Shown: positions 10,704-20,737, counted from the stretch's first letter. The stretch: 32,285 nt of DNA from Poteriospumella lacustris (GCA_008000375.1 SMOI01000352.1:1-32285); one strand, 5' to 3'. Translations and numbers: made by a program. Notes: a model not told the origin generated them from the letters alone.

Positions 10704-13700
10704 ATGAAAAAAGCCTTCGACAACCTGTTCGGAAAGAAACCATCTGCGGCTACGGCAACCACAGACGAAGCCCAATCTCCCTCAACGTTCAGTAAATCTG
10801 ATAGTCCTTTAATCAGTTCAAAAGAAACAAACAAAGCCAAAATGGAAGCGGGAGCGAGTAAAAAGAAAAAAATGGTCAGAGCATCGGTCACGAAAAACAT
10901 TTCCAACTTCGCCGCCTCGTTGACCAATCGAGAAGTACGCAGCTCTTCCGATGATGATGACAGTGACGATGACAATGAGGGAACCGTGCTTGCCAGTGAA
11001 ATGGCGGCCTCCGAGGTTCGGGAGGAAGCCGTGAAATGGGAAGCGATGCAACGTTCGCGTAGCGCATCGTTTGCCTCCGTCGACTGGCCAACGGTACTCC
11101 AACCACCAGCAGTGAAAGCCAGTGATGAAGCGGCAGCATCATCCGTGGAGGAAGATCTAGAGTTCCGCCGACGAGCGGCGATTCTGGACGATCTACGTGA
11201 CACGGTCGCCAACCTGGCGATGCTCTCCCAGCACGAGCAACCACAACTACAGCCACAGCTACAACTACAGCCACAGCCACAGCTCTACACAGGGCAGCCC
11301 GCAGACGATGCCTTCGTCCTACCGATGTATCCGTCGCTGTCGCCGCAAATGCAAATGCAAACGCAGGTCGATGTCGCCGAGGCGTATCGCTCGCCTCCGA
11401 TGCAGATGCAGACGCAGATGCAGGTGCAGCTGGAGTATCAACCTAGCTATCATAGCAGCCGCAGCAGCGACCTCAGCAGCAGCAGCAGCAGCTACAGCTA
11501 CAGCAAGCGCGCGCAGCCGTCGCCGCGCCTTTTCGCGTCGAAGTCGGCGGCCGTCCCACCACCTCCACCGCCACCGCCACCGCCGTCGTTGACGAAGGAG
11601 ACGCTGCTTCGTTCTTCGCGTCGCTCCGCTGCGTCTCCGACGGACCACCACGTCAGTTCGGCGATGCAGATCCAACCGCTATCGTCCGGCGATACAGATC
11701 CAAGTGCCACCGCCGCGCGTGGGCGACGGTCTCGTGCGACGGTCGCCGCGACGATTTCGGACAAAGCGACCGCCTCCTCTGGCGGTGGTGGTAACGTTGG
11801 CTTTCTGCAGAGTTTACTGGCACCGTTTGCGTCGTCGTCTGCGTCTCCGGCGACGGCCAAGGCGACCACGACGGCTGCGACTGCTACGACGGCTACGGTG
11901 ACAGCGAAGAGCGCGGCGGTGGCATCGTCGTCCGGCGTCGTCACCGTGAAACCGACGTCGGCGGTTGCGGTTGGCAGGAAACCGCCGCCGGTCACGGTTG
12001 GCTACCCATCGGACCGTTTGGAAAGTAGCGCGTACGGCAACGAGAAACGGGCGGAGACAGCGGCTGCAGCAACAGTAGCAACGGTGGCAGTGGCGGTGGC
12101 GGTGGAACCGTCCGCGCAGGCTACGAAACCCGTCTCCACCGATGCCACCGCCACCGCCACCGCCACCGTATCGGATCCTTTCGACGACGACGACGACGAC
12201 CACGTCACGTTCATTCCGGAAAGCAATCCACGGCCCCGGAACGAAGGTGTACGGAGCCTGCGGCCCACGACGTCGACGACGGTCGGTGCACCGTTCAGCC
12301 ACCACCGACAACGTCGAATACTCCTCGACCCCAAGCAGCTCACGTCACGCACGTCACGCACGTCACCACTGCCACCGCCACAACTGGCAACGTGGGACAA
12401 CGCGTCGTTTGAACCGCAAAGCAACGAAACGGTCGTCGCGTTACAAGCGACGATTGACATCGCCGCGACCACCGCTAAGGCCACCACCGCTTCTGTCACG
12501 GTGATGGATGACGCGGCGCACGAGAAGGCGGCACGGCCCGTTGTGACCATCGAACCGCCACTGTCACCGTCACTGTCACCGTCACTGCCACCTGCGCGAC
12601 CGCCCGCCACCACGCCGACGGCGCTGTCGGCGCCCGCTGCTGTCGTCACTGTCTCCGCCGCTGCTGCCGCCGCCGTCGCCAAGCCACCGTCTCGGCCGTC
12701 TCCAGAGACGCGGGAGATGGACGTCGGCGACAGTGAAACCGACGGCGGCGGTGACAGCGACGGCGGCGGTGACAGTAGCGACGGCGACGGGTCGTACGTG
12801 GCCGTGTCGCTGTCGTCGTCCTACGACGTCGACGAGAACGACTATTTCCCCGCGTCCGCCTCGTCCTCCGCCGCCGCCGTGGCCAAGCGACCGACCGTGG
12901 CCGCGGCGCCAGCAGCGGCGGCTGCTGCTGAGACGCCGCCGCCAGTGGCAGCCGCAGACGATGACGACGATAGCGACGGTGGCAGCGACAGCGGTGGCAG
13001 TGGCAGCGGTGGCAGCGAGGACTCGGTGACGCGGAGCCGTCGCCTGTACCGCCAGTTGGACATCGTCCGCGGGGCACGGTCGGTCGCCGCGTTGGTGCGC
13101 GACATTCACGAGCACCGCGTGCTGAAACCGTCGCAGGTCGCTGCCGCCACCGCCACCGCCGCCACGTCGCGTGGCGCTGCACCGGCGGCGGCAGCAGCGG
13201 CGGTGGCCTTGTCACGGCCATCGCTACCGCTGCCACCGCCGCTGGCGGCGCCGCCGATGGGCTCTCGCGTCGTGACGGATCTCTTCGACCCCCGCGCCCT
13301 CTTCGCCGCTGCCTCCGCCGCCTCCGCCGCGTCACCGTCACCGTCACCGGCGTCGCAAGAGCAGCTACGGTACCGACGGCGACAGCTGCGCCTGCATCGC
13401 GCCTGGACCCTGCGCTACGTCGCCCCGCAGCTGCCGTTCTTCCTCTCCACCGCCACCGCCACCGCCACCGCCGCCGTTGACGCTGCCGCTGAGGCTGAGG
13501 CTACACGGCGACGCATCGTGACGGTGACGGCGGCGGCGTACGCGAAGCTCGCGCGCTGCACGTTTCGCCTCCGCCGCGTCGTGCAGCCGGGCCTCACCGC
13601 CGCCGACATCGCCGCCGCGCTCTGGCAGCGCCTCGTCGCCTTCTACGCCGCCAACGCGCCGCCGCTACCGATGGCCGACGATGCCCTCCGCGACGGGGGC

Positions 13701-16700
13701 GGCGACGGGGCCGGCGACGAAGAGGGCGACGCGGTGGAGCGCCAACGGCAGCGCCAGCAGCGTCGCCAGGCGGTGGTCGTCGCCTACGTCGCGTCCCGCG
13801 TCGGCGTCTTCGTCGAAGTGCAGCAGCCGTCGACGGGCGGCGGCAGTGGCGGCAGTGGCGGCAGCGGCGGTGGGCTGTTCGCGCCGACGAAGGTGACGCT
13901 CTGGCTGCCCTCGCACCTGACCGCGACACCGGCCACGACACAGGCCACGACACCGGCGACGATCGCGACGGAGATGGCGGCCTGGGACACGCTGATGGCG
14001 CAGCTACGGCGCGGCGACGTCGTCGTCAAGGGCGTCGCCTTGGCGCTGAGCCACCGGAGCCACGACGACGCGGCGGGGGCGATGCCGATGCCGCCGATGC
14101 CGCCGCTGCTGGCGGCGCTGGACGACGCGTGTCGCGAGTACGCCGCCCTGTGTCCCGCCCCGTCGCTGCCACCGTCGCTGCTGCCACCGTCGCTCGCTGT
14201 GGACGCAGCCACAGCCACAGCCACCGTCGCCGTAGCGGGGCCGCGCGACGACCACAACCCCGACGGCGACCCCTCCGACCCCGACTCCTCCGGCGGCGAG
14301 ATACCCGAAGACGCCCTCACCAACGGTAACGGTAGCGGTAACGGCAGCGACTGGGCCACCGCCGCGTGGCGCTTCGCCATCGTCGACCCCGCCGCCGTTG
14401 TCGCCGCTGCGGCTGCTGCGGTAGCGGCCCCGGGTCGCTCTCCCCACCGCCACCGTTACCGGCAACGCCACCGCGACGGTCACGGTCACGGCCAGCGCCC
14501 AGCGCCGTTGATGGAGCAGCAGCCCGACAGCGACCCCTCCGACCCGGACAGCTCCGGCGGCGAGATCCCCGCCCCCGACGACGCCCCCGACGACGCCAAC
14601 GCCACCGTCGCTCTGCTGCCGCCGCTGCCGCAGCGGTCGTTGCCTCCGTCGCGTGGCTCAGCGCCACCGCCGCCGCCGTCGCCGTCCCCGCCGATGGAGC
14701 AGCAGCCGGACAGCGACCCGTCCGACCCCGACTCCTCCGGCGGCGAGATCCCCGAAGACGCCGCCACCGCCGCAGGGCCCCGCAGCCACCGCAGCGGCAG
14801 CCACCGCAGCGGCAGCGACCGCGCAGCGTCGTCGTCCCCGTCACAGTCGTCGCAGTCGTCGCAGTCGTCGCAGAGCCACGCGACGTTCGATCGTCGTGTG
14901 ACGGCGACGCTGTCGATGGCGGCCGCCTCCGCCGCTGCCGCCGCGTCCGCCGCTGGTCGAAGCACCGACGGCAACGGCTACGGCGACGGCGACGGTGCCA
15001 GCGACGAAAGCGACGACGGCTTCGACGACTTCCGCTGGCCCTTCGCCCTCACCGACGACGCCGACGACGGCCACCGTCACCGTCACCGACACCGTCACCG
15101 ATCGCATCGCTCTGGCCGCCATCGCAGCGGCGGCGGTAGCGGTGGCGGTAGCGGTAGCGGTAGCGGTGGACCCCGCGACGACCACAACCCCGACGCCGAC
15201 CCGTCGAGCCCCGACTCCACCGGCAGCGACATTCCCTCCGACGGTAACGGTGGCCCGGACGGTGGCCCGGACGGTGGCTCTGATGGTGGCGGTGGCTCTG
15301 GCGACGCAGTCGACGCGACGGGTGGCCGTCCGGACCCGCTGGCGCTGCCCGCGACCCAGCTGCAGCTGCAGCTCCAACCGACCGACGGCAGTGGCGGCAG
15401 TGGCGGCAGTGGCGGCGGTGTGCGGTGGACGAAGCTACCGTCGCCGTGGCGCACGGTCCTCCTCGCCACTTGGACGCCGCCACCGGAGCCCCACCGAACC
15501 CCCACCGCCACCTCCGCGGCGGTGCCCGTCGCGATCAAACTGCTGCCACTGTCACCGTCACCGTCACCGTCGGTGGCGTCGAAGTGGCGCGACGAGTTGG
15601 CGCAGCTGCGGCTGCTCGGGCACCTGTCGCCGTCGTTCGTCGCCTACCGCGGCTACTGCTGCCTCTCTACCGCTGCCCCTACCGCTGCCAAGGAGCCGCA
15701 GCGTCTGTACCGCGGCGTGGTGGTGGACTACCACGCGTACCACCTGGCGCTGCCCGCGGTGCGGCAACGCGTCCCACCGCTGCGCACGTTGCGATGCATC
15801 GTCGAGGCGGTGCGCCTCGTCCACCGCGAGGCGCTCGTCTGGGCGACGGAGGATCGTGCGCGGTGGCTGCATCCGTCGCGGATTCGCATCGCCACCCCAC
15901 CGCCACCGTCACCGTCACCGTCACCGCCACCGCCACCGCCACCGTCACCGTCGCAGGAGGCGCAGCGGTGGCGCTGGGACGACGCGGAGACACCGCCGCA
16001 GGTGAAGCTGTGTCCCGCCGGCGGCTGGCTCTTCCACCGTCGCGGTCACCGTCACGGTCACCGTCACCGTCGCAGTGACCGTGACCGTCACGGTCACGGT
16101 CACGGTCACCGTCAGCAGCGGCTGCCGTTTCAGTGGTCGTCCGATGCGACGGACGCGACGGTAACGGCGACGGTAACGGCGGCGGCGGTGGCGGAGGGGC
16201 TGGCGCTGGACATGCGACAGCTGGGGCAGCTGATGGCGCTGTGGGTCAACGGCACCGGCAGCGGCAGCGGTAACAGCAGCGGTAACGGCAGCGGCGGGGG
16301 CTGTGGCGGGGGCAACGGCTGGCTGCTCGGCGACGCGGAGCTGCAGCGCGAGTGGCGCTTCTGGGCCCAGTGGCTCTGCGAGTCCGCCGACACCGCCACG
16401 GCCACCGCCACCGCAACGGCCACTGGCACCGCGACAGAGGCGGCGACGGAGGCGACGGCCGCGTCGCTGGCGTCGACGTGGGCGGCGCTGGCGACGTGGC
16501 TCGACGGCAAATGCTCCGCCGCCGACGCCGCAGCGATAGGTGCCACCGCGACGGCGGCGGACGTGGTCTACGCGCAGCAGCTGCAGCTGCAGGCGCAGGC
16601 GAAGGCCAAAGCGCTGGCCCTTGACGAGGCGACTCCCGACGACCCCGACGACCCCGACGACGACGTCGTCGTTGTCGTCGGCACCGCGACGGCGACAACG

Positions 16701-17387
16701 ACCGCGACACCGACGCGGCGACGCGTTGCCACCACCGGCGACGCCGCCGCCACCGTCGTCGACGAAGACGCCGACGACGGAGCCGACGCTGACGTCGACG
16801 AGGCTCCGTCGCGGTCGCGGTCACTGCAGCCGCCGCCGCCGTCGACGCCGTCGCGGGGCAAAGTGAAGGCGACGTCGACGGTGGCGCTGCGCCGCGCGGT
16901 GCACGTGCAGGCGGAGGGCCTGCGCCAGGTGGCCGCCGCGGAGGGACACCACCTCCACCTCCACCGCGTTACCAGCAGCGCCCCCAGCGGCAGCGGAGGG
17001 TCCACGGCGTCGCCGGCAGAGGCGCACGACACGGCAGCGTCCCCGCCACCGCCGCCATTGTCAACGCCACCGCCACCGCCACCGTCGTCGGTGTCTCCGG
17101 CGTCGTCAGCGCCGCCTACGGCGACCCCGTCGCCCGCTAACACCGCCGACACCGCCGCTGCCACTGCCACTGCCACTGCCACTGCCACTGCCACTGCCGC
17201 AGACGAGGCGACGTTCTTCGTGACGGAGGACAGCGCCTTCCGCGGCCACACGTCCGGCCGCCGCGGCGCCTGGTACCACGGGCAGTTCGGACACGCCGGG
17301 GCCACCGTGTGGGTCTCGCCCGCCGAGATCGACGAGTTCCGCCACCGACCCTGCCCCCACTGCGCCCACGCTGCCACCCGACGGTGA
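10704..17387 (+). CDS. Giant low-complexity protein with degenerate kinase-like domain
   Basis: About 2227 residues from the ATG at 10704 (the frame is open from a GTG at 10659) to TGA 17385-17387. An uninterrupted 6.7-kb frame supports coding, although composition keeps other frames open for long runs. The N-terminal 150 residues are ordinary and charged. Then come Q-, S-, P-, A- and T-rich tracts, acidic blocks, and four copies of a 'DPSDPDSSGGEIP'-like motif between about 14262 and 15240. Residues about 1575-1880 resemble a protein kinase: VAIK with K1612, E1631 in a helix-C-like segment (WRDELAQLRLLGHL...YRGYC), an IVEAVRLVH helix-E match, VKL at 1767-1769, and LDMRQLGQLMALW like helix F. 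HRD reads as WAT and DFG as PAG, which suggests a pseudokinase. The C-terminus is less repetitive and ends in CPHC. The function is unknown; a scaffold or regulator is my inference. Codon use is strongly GC-rich, unlike its neighbours. Confidence 0.75.
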   Translation: MKKAFDNLFGKKPSAATATTDEAQSPSTFSKSDSPLISSKETNKAKMEAGASKKKKMVRASVTKNISNFAASLTNREVRSSSDDDDSDDDNEGTVLASEMAASEVREEAVKWEAMQRSRSASFASVDWPTVLQPPAVKASDEAAASSVEEDLEFRRRAAILDDLRDTVANLAMLSQHEQPQLQPQLQLQPQPQLYTGQPADDAFVLPMYPSLSPQMQMQTQVDVAEAYRSPPMQMQTQMQVQLEYQPSYHSSRSSDLSSSSSSYSYSKRAQPSPRLFASKSAAVPPPPPPPPPPSLTKETLLRSSRRSAASPTDHHVSSAMQIQPLSSGDTDPSATAARGRRSRATVAATISDKATASSGGGGNVGFLQSLLAPFASSSASPATAKATTTAATATTATVTAKSAAVASSSGVVTVKPTSAVAVGRKPPPVTVGYPSDRLESSAYGNEKRAETAAAATVATVAVAVAVEPSAQATKPVSTDATATATATVSDPFDDDDDDHVTFIPESNPRPRNEGVRSLRPTTSTTVGAPFSHHRQRRILLDPKQLTSRTSRTSPLPPPQLATWDNASFEPQSNETVVALQATIDIAATTAKATTASVTVMDDAAHEKAARPVVTIEPPLSPSLSPSLPPARPPATTPTALSAPAAVVTVSAAAAAAVAKPPSRPSPETREMDVGDSETDGGGDSDGGGDSSDGDGSYVAVSLSSSYDVDENDYFPASASSSAAAVAKRPTVAAAPAAAAAAETPPPVAAADDDDDSDGGSDSGGSGSGGSEDSVTRSRRLYRQLDIVRGARSVAALVRDIHEHRVLKPSQVAAATATAATSRGAAPAAAAAAVALSRPSLPLPPPLAAPPMGSRVVTDLFDPRALFAAASAASAASPSPSPASQEQLRYRRRQLRLHRAWTLRYVAPQLPFFLSTATATATAAVDAAAEAEATRRRIVTVTAAAYAKLARCTFRLRRVVQPGLTAADIAAALWQRLVAFYAANAPPLPMADDALRDGGGDGAGDEEGDAVERQRQRQQRRQAVVVAYVASRVGVFVEVQQPSTGGGSGGSGGSGGGLFAPTKVTLWLPSHLTATPATTQATTPATIATEMAAWDTLMAQLRRGDVVVKGVALALSHRSHDDAAGAMPMPPMPPLLAALDDACREYAALCPAPSLPPSLLPPSLAVDAATATATVAVAGPRDDHNPDGDPSDPDSSGGEIPEDALTNGNGSGNGSDWATAAWRFAIVDPAAVVAAAAAAVAAPGRSPHRHRYRQRHRDGHGHGQRPAPLMEQQPDSDPSDPDSSGGEIPAPDDAPDDANATVALLPPLPQRSLPPSRGSAPPPPPSPSPPMEQQPDSDPSDPDSSGGEIPEDAATAAGPRSHRSGSHRSGSDRAASSSPSQSSQSSQSSQSHATFDRRVTATLSMAAASAAAAASAAGRSTDGNGYGDGDGASDESDDGFDDFRWPFALTDDADDGHRHRHRHRHRSHRSGRHRSGGGSGGGSGSGSGGPRDDHNPDADPSSPDSTGSDIPSDGNGGPDGGPDGGSDGGGGSGDAVDATGGRPDPLALPATQLQLQLQPTDGSGGSGGSGGGVRWTKLPSPWRTVLLATWTPPPEPHRTPTATSAAVPVAIKLLPLSPSPSPSVASKWRDELAQLRLLGHLSPSFVAYRGYCCLSTAAPTAAKEPQRLYRGVVVDYHAYHLALPAVRQRVPPLRTLRCIVEAVRLVHREALVWATEDRARWLHPSRIRIATPPPPSPSPSPPPPPPPSPSQEAQRWRWDDAETPPQVKLCPAGGWLFHRRGHRHGHRHRRSDRDRHGHGHGHRQQRLPFQWSSDATDATVTATVTAAAVAEGLALDMRQLGQLMALWVNGTGSGSGNSSGNGSGGGCGGGNGWLLGDAELQREWRFWAQWLCESADTATATATATATGTATEAATEATAASLASTWAALATWLDGKCSAADAAAIGATATAADVVYAQQLQLQAQAKAKALALDEATPDDPDDPDDDVVVVVGTATATTTATPTRRRVATTGDAAATVVDEDADDGADADVDEAPSRSRSLQPPPPSTPSRGKVKATSTVALRRAVHVQAEGLRQVAAAEGHHLHLHRVTSSAPSGSGGSTASPAEAHDTAASPPPPPLSTPPPPPPSSVSPASSAPPTATPSPANTADTAAATATATATATATAADEATFFVTEDSAFRGHTSGRRGAWYHGQFGHAGATVWVSPAEIDEFRHRPCPHCAHAATRR
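14262..15240 (+). repeat. Four dispersed copies of an acidic SSGGEIP motif
   Basis: In-frame copies at about 14262-14307, 14523-14568, 14706-14752 and 15192-15234. Two are preceded by MEQQPDS and two by GPRDDHNPD, so the pattern is A-B-B-A. The first three read DPSDPDSSGGEIP; the fourth is diverged (DPSSPDSTGSDIP). The segments between them are unrelated low-complexity sequence, so the motif is kept while its surroundings are not. Confidence 0.8.
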
Positions 17388-18072
17388 CAGTAGCGGGTAG
17401 CGGGTAGCGGTGGCGATGGTGGTGGTGCTGTGTGACTGCCGTCTACCGGACGTCTCACCGTTGTAGAACCACCCACCCTCACCGTCTGTCTGTCTGTCTG
17501 TACAGCGCTGTAGACGAAGCGCGGTGATTGTATGTCTCTGTTGAACACGCAGTATTTCGTTTCTTTCTTTCTCGCTCGTAAGCCACGGTAACGAGCGGTG
17601 TATATACCCCTGACGAGCCGTCGAGCCGTTGAGATACAGTAGATTCCGTTGCGACGCCTGTGGTGTACCTGCACTGTACAGTAGGTGACGTGCGCTAAGG
17701 GCTGGGACAGGAGGCCTTGATGCTGTTGTTGTTGGTGGTGGTGGTGGTGGTGTATATTGTGTTTAGAGTCGGGGCGAGAGCCGTCGTCGTCGGCGATGGA
17801 GGAGTATCACGCAAACATGAAACGGTTTCCCAACAAACGTGGACAAATCTCCCACGGCGCAGACCAGCAACCGACACTGCTTTGAGCCCTCCGGATTGTC
17901 CATATATTATATCCAACCGCAGATTCTGCAGAGTTCTCTTCTTCCTCTCTCTCTCGTCTCTGTCTCGTGGATTCCTAACAAACACCAAAAGAGGGTCCTT
18001 CGAAGAAGGACCCGAATGTGATCACAATCGAAATACTCTGTCTGTGTAGGAATTTTGAGCTTTTGAGAGAAA
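17388..18072. other. Intergenic between giant gene and DUF2235 gene
   Basis: No gene supported. It contains a short tetranucleotide run (ctgt) near 17484-17501, a GTT/GGT-rich run near 17724-17752 and a ct-rich run at about 17937-17970. It presumably carries the 3' end of the giant gene and the promoter of the hydrolase gene. Confidence 0.5.
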
Positions 18073-19134
18073 ATGCCCAAACAGATTTTGTTGTTTTTGG
18101 ATGGCACATCCAACGACTCGAATCGAAACGACTTTGATTCGAACATCACAAACGTGTACAAGTTGTTTTGCAACATTCGAGGCGCCGTCCAAGGTGATGT
18201 TAATCCCAGAAGGGATTTTCAGAAAAAAGTCTGCCCTGGACAGGTGGCGTTCTACGTGTGGGGTGTCGGGGCGGTTGAGGACTATTTGTGGCAGTTGTGG
18301 AGACAAGCAGTAGCGAGCGACTTTGAAGAACGTTTGCTGACGGGCTATCAGTTCATCGCTCGTGAGTACGAGGCAGACGATGAAATAATCCTCATCGGTT
18401 ACAGTCGTGGAGGGTTCGCGGCTCGCGCTTTAGCCGATTGCATCTGCACTATGGGTGTCCCGCAGCGTTTGTTGAATGATCCAGATGCAAATTCGAGTGC
18501 CAATGCAGTTCACATTGCGGCTGAATGCAGTCGGTGCTGGACAGAATACACCACAATACCTGTGAATGACCGATTAATGCGACAACCCAGAAACCCTGTG
18601 CATATCAAGGCGGTGTGTGCCTTCGATGTGGTGGCCGGTCCGGGCCTCGAAGGACTATTCGTGAGGCCATACGTAATTGACGGTATTCACCAAAACATTG
18701 GCCATGTGTTCCATGCTGTAGCACGTGACGAAACACGGTGGCTTTTCGAGCCAACGCTGTGGCGAGTTGAAAATGATCGAAGACTTCAACAAATGTTGTT
18801 CCCAGGATCGCATGCAGATGTCGGCGGCGGGTACAAAGATGATTTTCACAGCTATGCATCGAATGTCGCGTTCAATTGGATGAAAAAGAAAATGATGGGC
18901 GTTGGTGTTCAGTTTACTAACAAGAAACTGAAAAAGATAGGTGGAAATGCTCCGCCGGTGATTCACCGTCCTTGGAAGACGTTTCCGTATTCGTGGATGT
19001 GGAAACCACCTCGACCACGGGACGCCTGTGTGGAGCACGGTAGTGTGCATGTGAGAAAGCGTAAAGATGGGCCCGAAGCGGATACAGACGTTGCGATAAC
19101 CAGAATTGAAATTCCTACTGTTCCTTACACGTAG
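18073..19134 (+). CDS. DUF2235 alpha/beta hydrolase (Tle1-like phospholipase family)
   Basis: 353 residues from the ATG in 'aaaatgccc'. The family hallmarks appear in order: FLDGTSND near the N-terminus (residue 10), the nucleophile elbow G-Y-S111-R-G, an FDVVAGPG block (D185), H-A-V-A-R-D-E followed by FEPTLW, and PGSHADVGGGY with H247/D249. The presumed triad is Ser111, an Asp (D185 or D249) and H247. DUF2235 proteins are widespread in fungi and are the catalytic part of bacterial type VI Tle1 phospholipases. The substrate in an alga is unknown. No signal peptide or transmembrane segment is seen, so it is probably cytosolic. Single exon; length is typical of a stand-alone DUF2235 protein. 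Confidence 0.9.
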   Translation: MPKQILLFLDGTSNDSNRNDFDSNITNVYKLFCNIRGAVQGDVNPRRDFQKKVCPGQVAFYVWGVGAVEDYLWQLWRQAVASDFEERLLTGYQFIAREYEADDEIILIGYSRGGFAARALADCICTMGVPQRLLNDPDANSSANAVHIAAECSRCWTEYTTIPVNDRLMRQPRNPVHIKAVCAFDVVAGPGLEGLFVRPYVIDGIHQNIGHVFHAVARDETRWLFEPTLWRVENDRRLQQMLFPGSHADVGGGYKDDFHSYASNVAFNWMKKKMMGVGVQFTNKKLKKIGGNAPPVIHRPWKTFPYSWMWKPPRPRDACVEHGSVHVRKRKDGPEADTDVAITRIEIPTVPYT

Positions 19135-20527
19135 GGTCTACGCACCCACTTTTCATCGCATGTTATGCCCCTTCCGCAATCCTCTTTCTGTTATCGTTGT
19201 CGTTCTTGTTCTCGACTGCCTGTCCTGTTGTGCTGGTTGCAGTTATTGGTTGTTTTGGTGGTGGTTGTTGATTTTTGTTGGTTATCTTCTTCTGTCCCGG
19301 CCCCCGGTCTGTCCATCACGTTGGCGCGGGACATCGACATCTGCCTCCATTGTCGTCGTCATCCATGGTCATGTTGTTACTCCTTCTCTGGTTCTGTCTC
19401 TGTGGTTCTGTCTCTGGTTCTGTCTCTGGTTCTGTCTCTAGTTCATTCTCTTGCACCTGTCTTTCTATCCCCATTACGTGACTATCCATAATGTCCATAA
19501 TGTTGGAACGTTTAGCGTTGGTGCTACCTTCTCTTCTCCCTCCAGCCGTCTGCTCAGTCGTTATGCTTCGGTTTGCTCTCTTCGTTTGCTGTTTTGTTCT
19601 GGTCTGCCTTAACTTGTCGCTTATTTCGTCTGTTATTCCTACTATTCTTAAGGTCAGTTAGTCTTGGGCGCGTGGCATGAGTGTCCCCACCTAATACCCA
19701 CCGGACCCTCTGTCCGCCGTCCTCTGTCTTCTTATCGTTATTTCCTCCTGTCCAATCGTTAATCGTGTGTACGGCGGCCCCGCCTCGCTTCGCGTCCCTT
19801 CGCTACATCGCAAGCAACAACCCCCCCCCTTCCCGTCTCGACGGGGCCTTCTGAACGTTTTTGTCACCTCCCGTGTAACCTCAGAATCGTAATTTGTGCA
19901 GAGGAACCACAAACGTTGCTAAGGGCCCAATTCTCCTCTTTGGATTTCGTCGTTCCGGTTGGTTTGGAACGTTTCAGAAGTACAGTACATTCCCCCCCGC
20001 ACGTGTGCGGCTCAATGTACAGTATCACCCGCACATGCACGCACCCACACAGGAGATTTGTACACCCGCAGTCAGCCAACACTGGATAACACGGAGAACC
20101 AGGCTTTTTCCATACCACCTGGAGTTTGTTATAGCGATTTCCGGATTAGTTCCCAAAGTGCTCGGCAACGTTCTTCGTTCTTCAAGAAGCGCAGTCGCTG
20201 CTGCACGTCACCACTTGGGACGAAGACCTACGGCCAAAGCAGTATCATATGTTTGGAAAACCGAATCTGCTGTTGACTATCGAATGTTGAATGTTGAGGT
20301 ACGAGTTGAACCCCGGTAGATAGACCCGGCGAAAACCGATGATCAGGGATGTTTTACGAGAATGGAAGTGTCCGGGGAATTACAATAGAAAGGCTGTTCT
20401 GGATACTGAAACTTGCGCTATCCTGATTGAGTAGAACTTGAATTGGATGCAGATAATTCGATTCACGCATTGACTGGAAAGACGCTGCAGGCGGCGATGG
20501 TCACGATGGCAAACGAGAACCGTCTGA
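19135..20527. other. Intergenic with pyrimidine-rich and tandem-repeat segments
   Basis: No gene supported; open frames here are short or start at non-ATG codons. 19135-19660 is strongly T/C-rich on the plus strand and includes a 12-bp tandem repeat (ggttctgtctct type) at about 19390-19440. A C-run lies near 19822. Confidence 0.5.
19390..19441 (+). repeat. 12-bp tandem repeat, about four copies
   Basis: Imperfect copies of ggttctgtctct in tandem (one short variant). Noncoding context. Confidence 0.7.
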
Positions 20528-20540
20528 GTCTGACGATGGA

Positions 20541-20737
20541 CTTTGATATCACCTTTAAGCTCGACCACGTCTCGCTCTAGGCGATCCAGGCGAGACCCCT
20601 TATGGACAAGTCCCTTTGTGCAGAGGAAGTCCATCGTCAGACTATTGGGCTTCTCTGCACAAAGGGACTTGTTCATAAGGGGTCTCGCCTGGATCGTCTA
20701 GAGCGAGACGTGGCCCAGCTTAAAGGTGATATCAAAG
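20541..20737. repeat. Long inverted repeat, left cap of a dumbbell
   Basis: Arms 20541-20625 and 20653-20737 (85 nt each) are reverse complements with about four mismatches around a 27-nt loop. The loop also contains a 14-nt word (20629-20642) that is the inverse of 20528-20541, so a competing fold exists. Each arm encodes the same coiled-coil-like peptide (LVHKGSRLDRLERDV...LKGDIK) reading outward, on opposite strands. Mirror-image ATGs lie at 20602 (+) and 20676 (-). Confidence 0.9.

Noticed and set aside
10598-17674. Many long antisense and alternate-frame ORFs across the giant gene, up to about 370 codons
   Set aside because: GC-rich tri- and hexanucleotide repeats remove stop codons in every frame. 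Only the plus-strand frame runs the full 6.7 kb and contains ordered kinase-like motifs.
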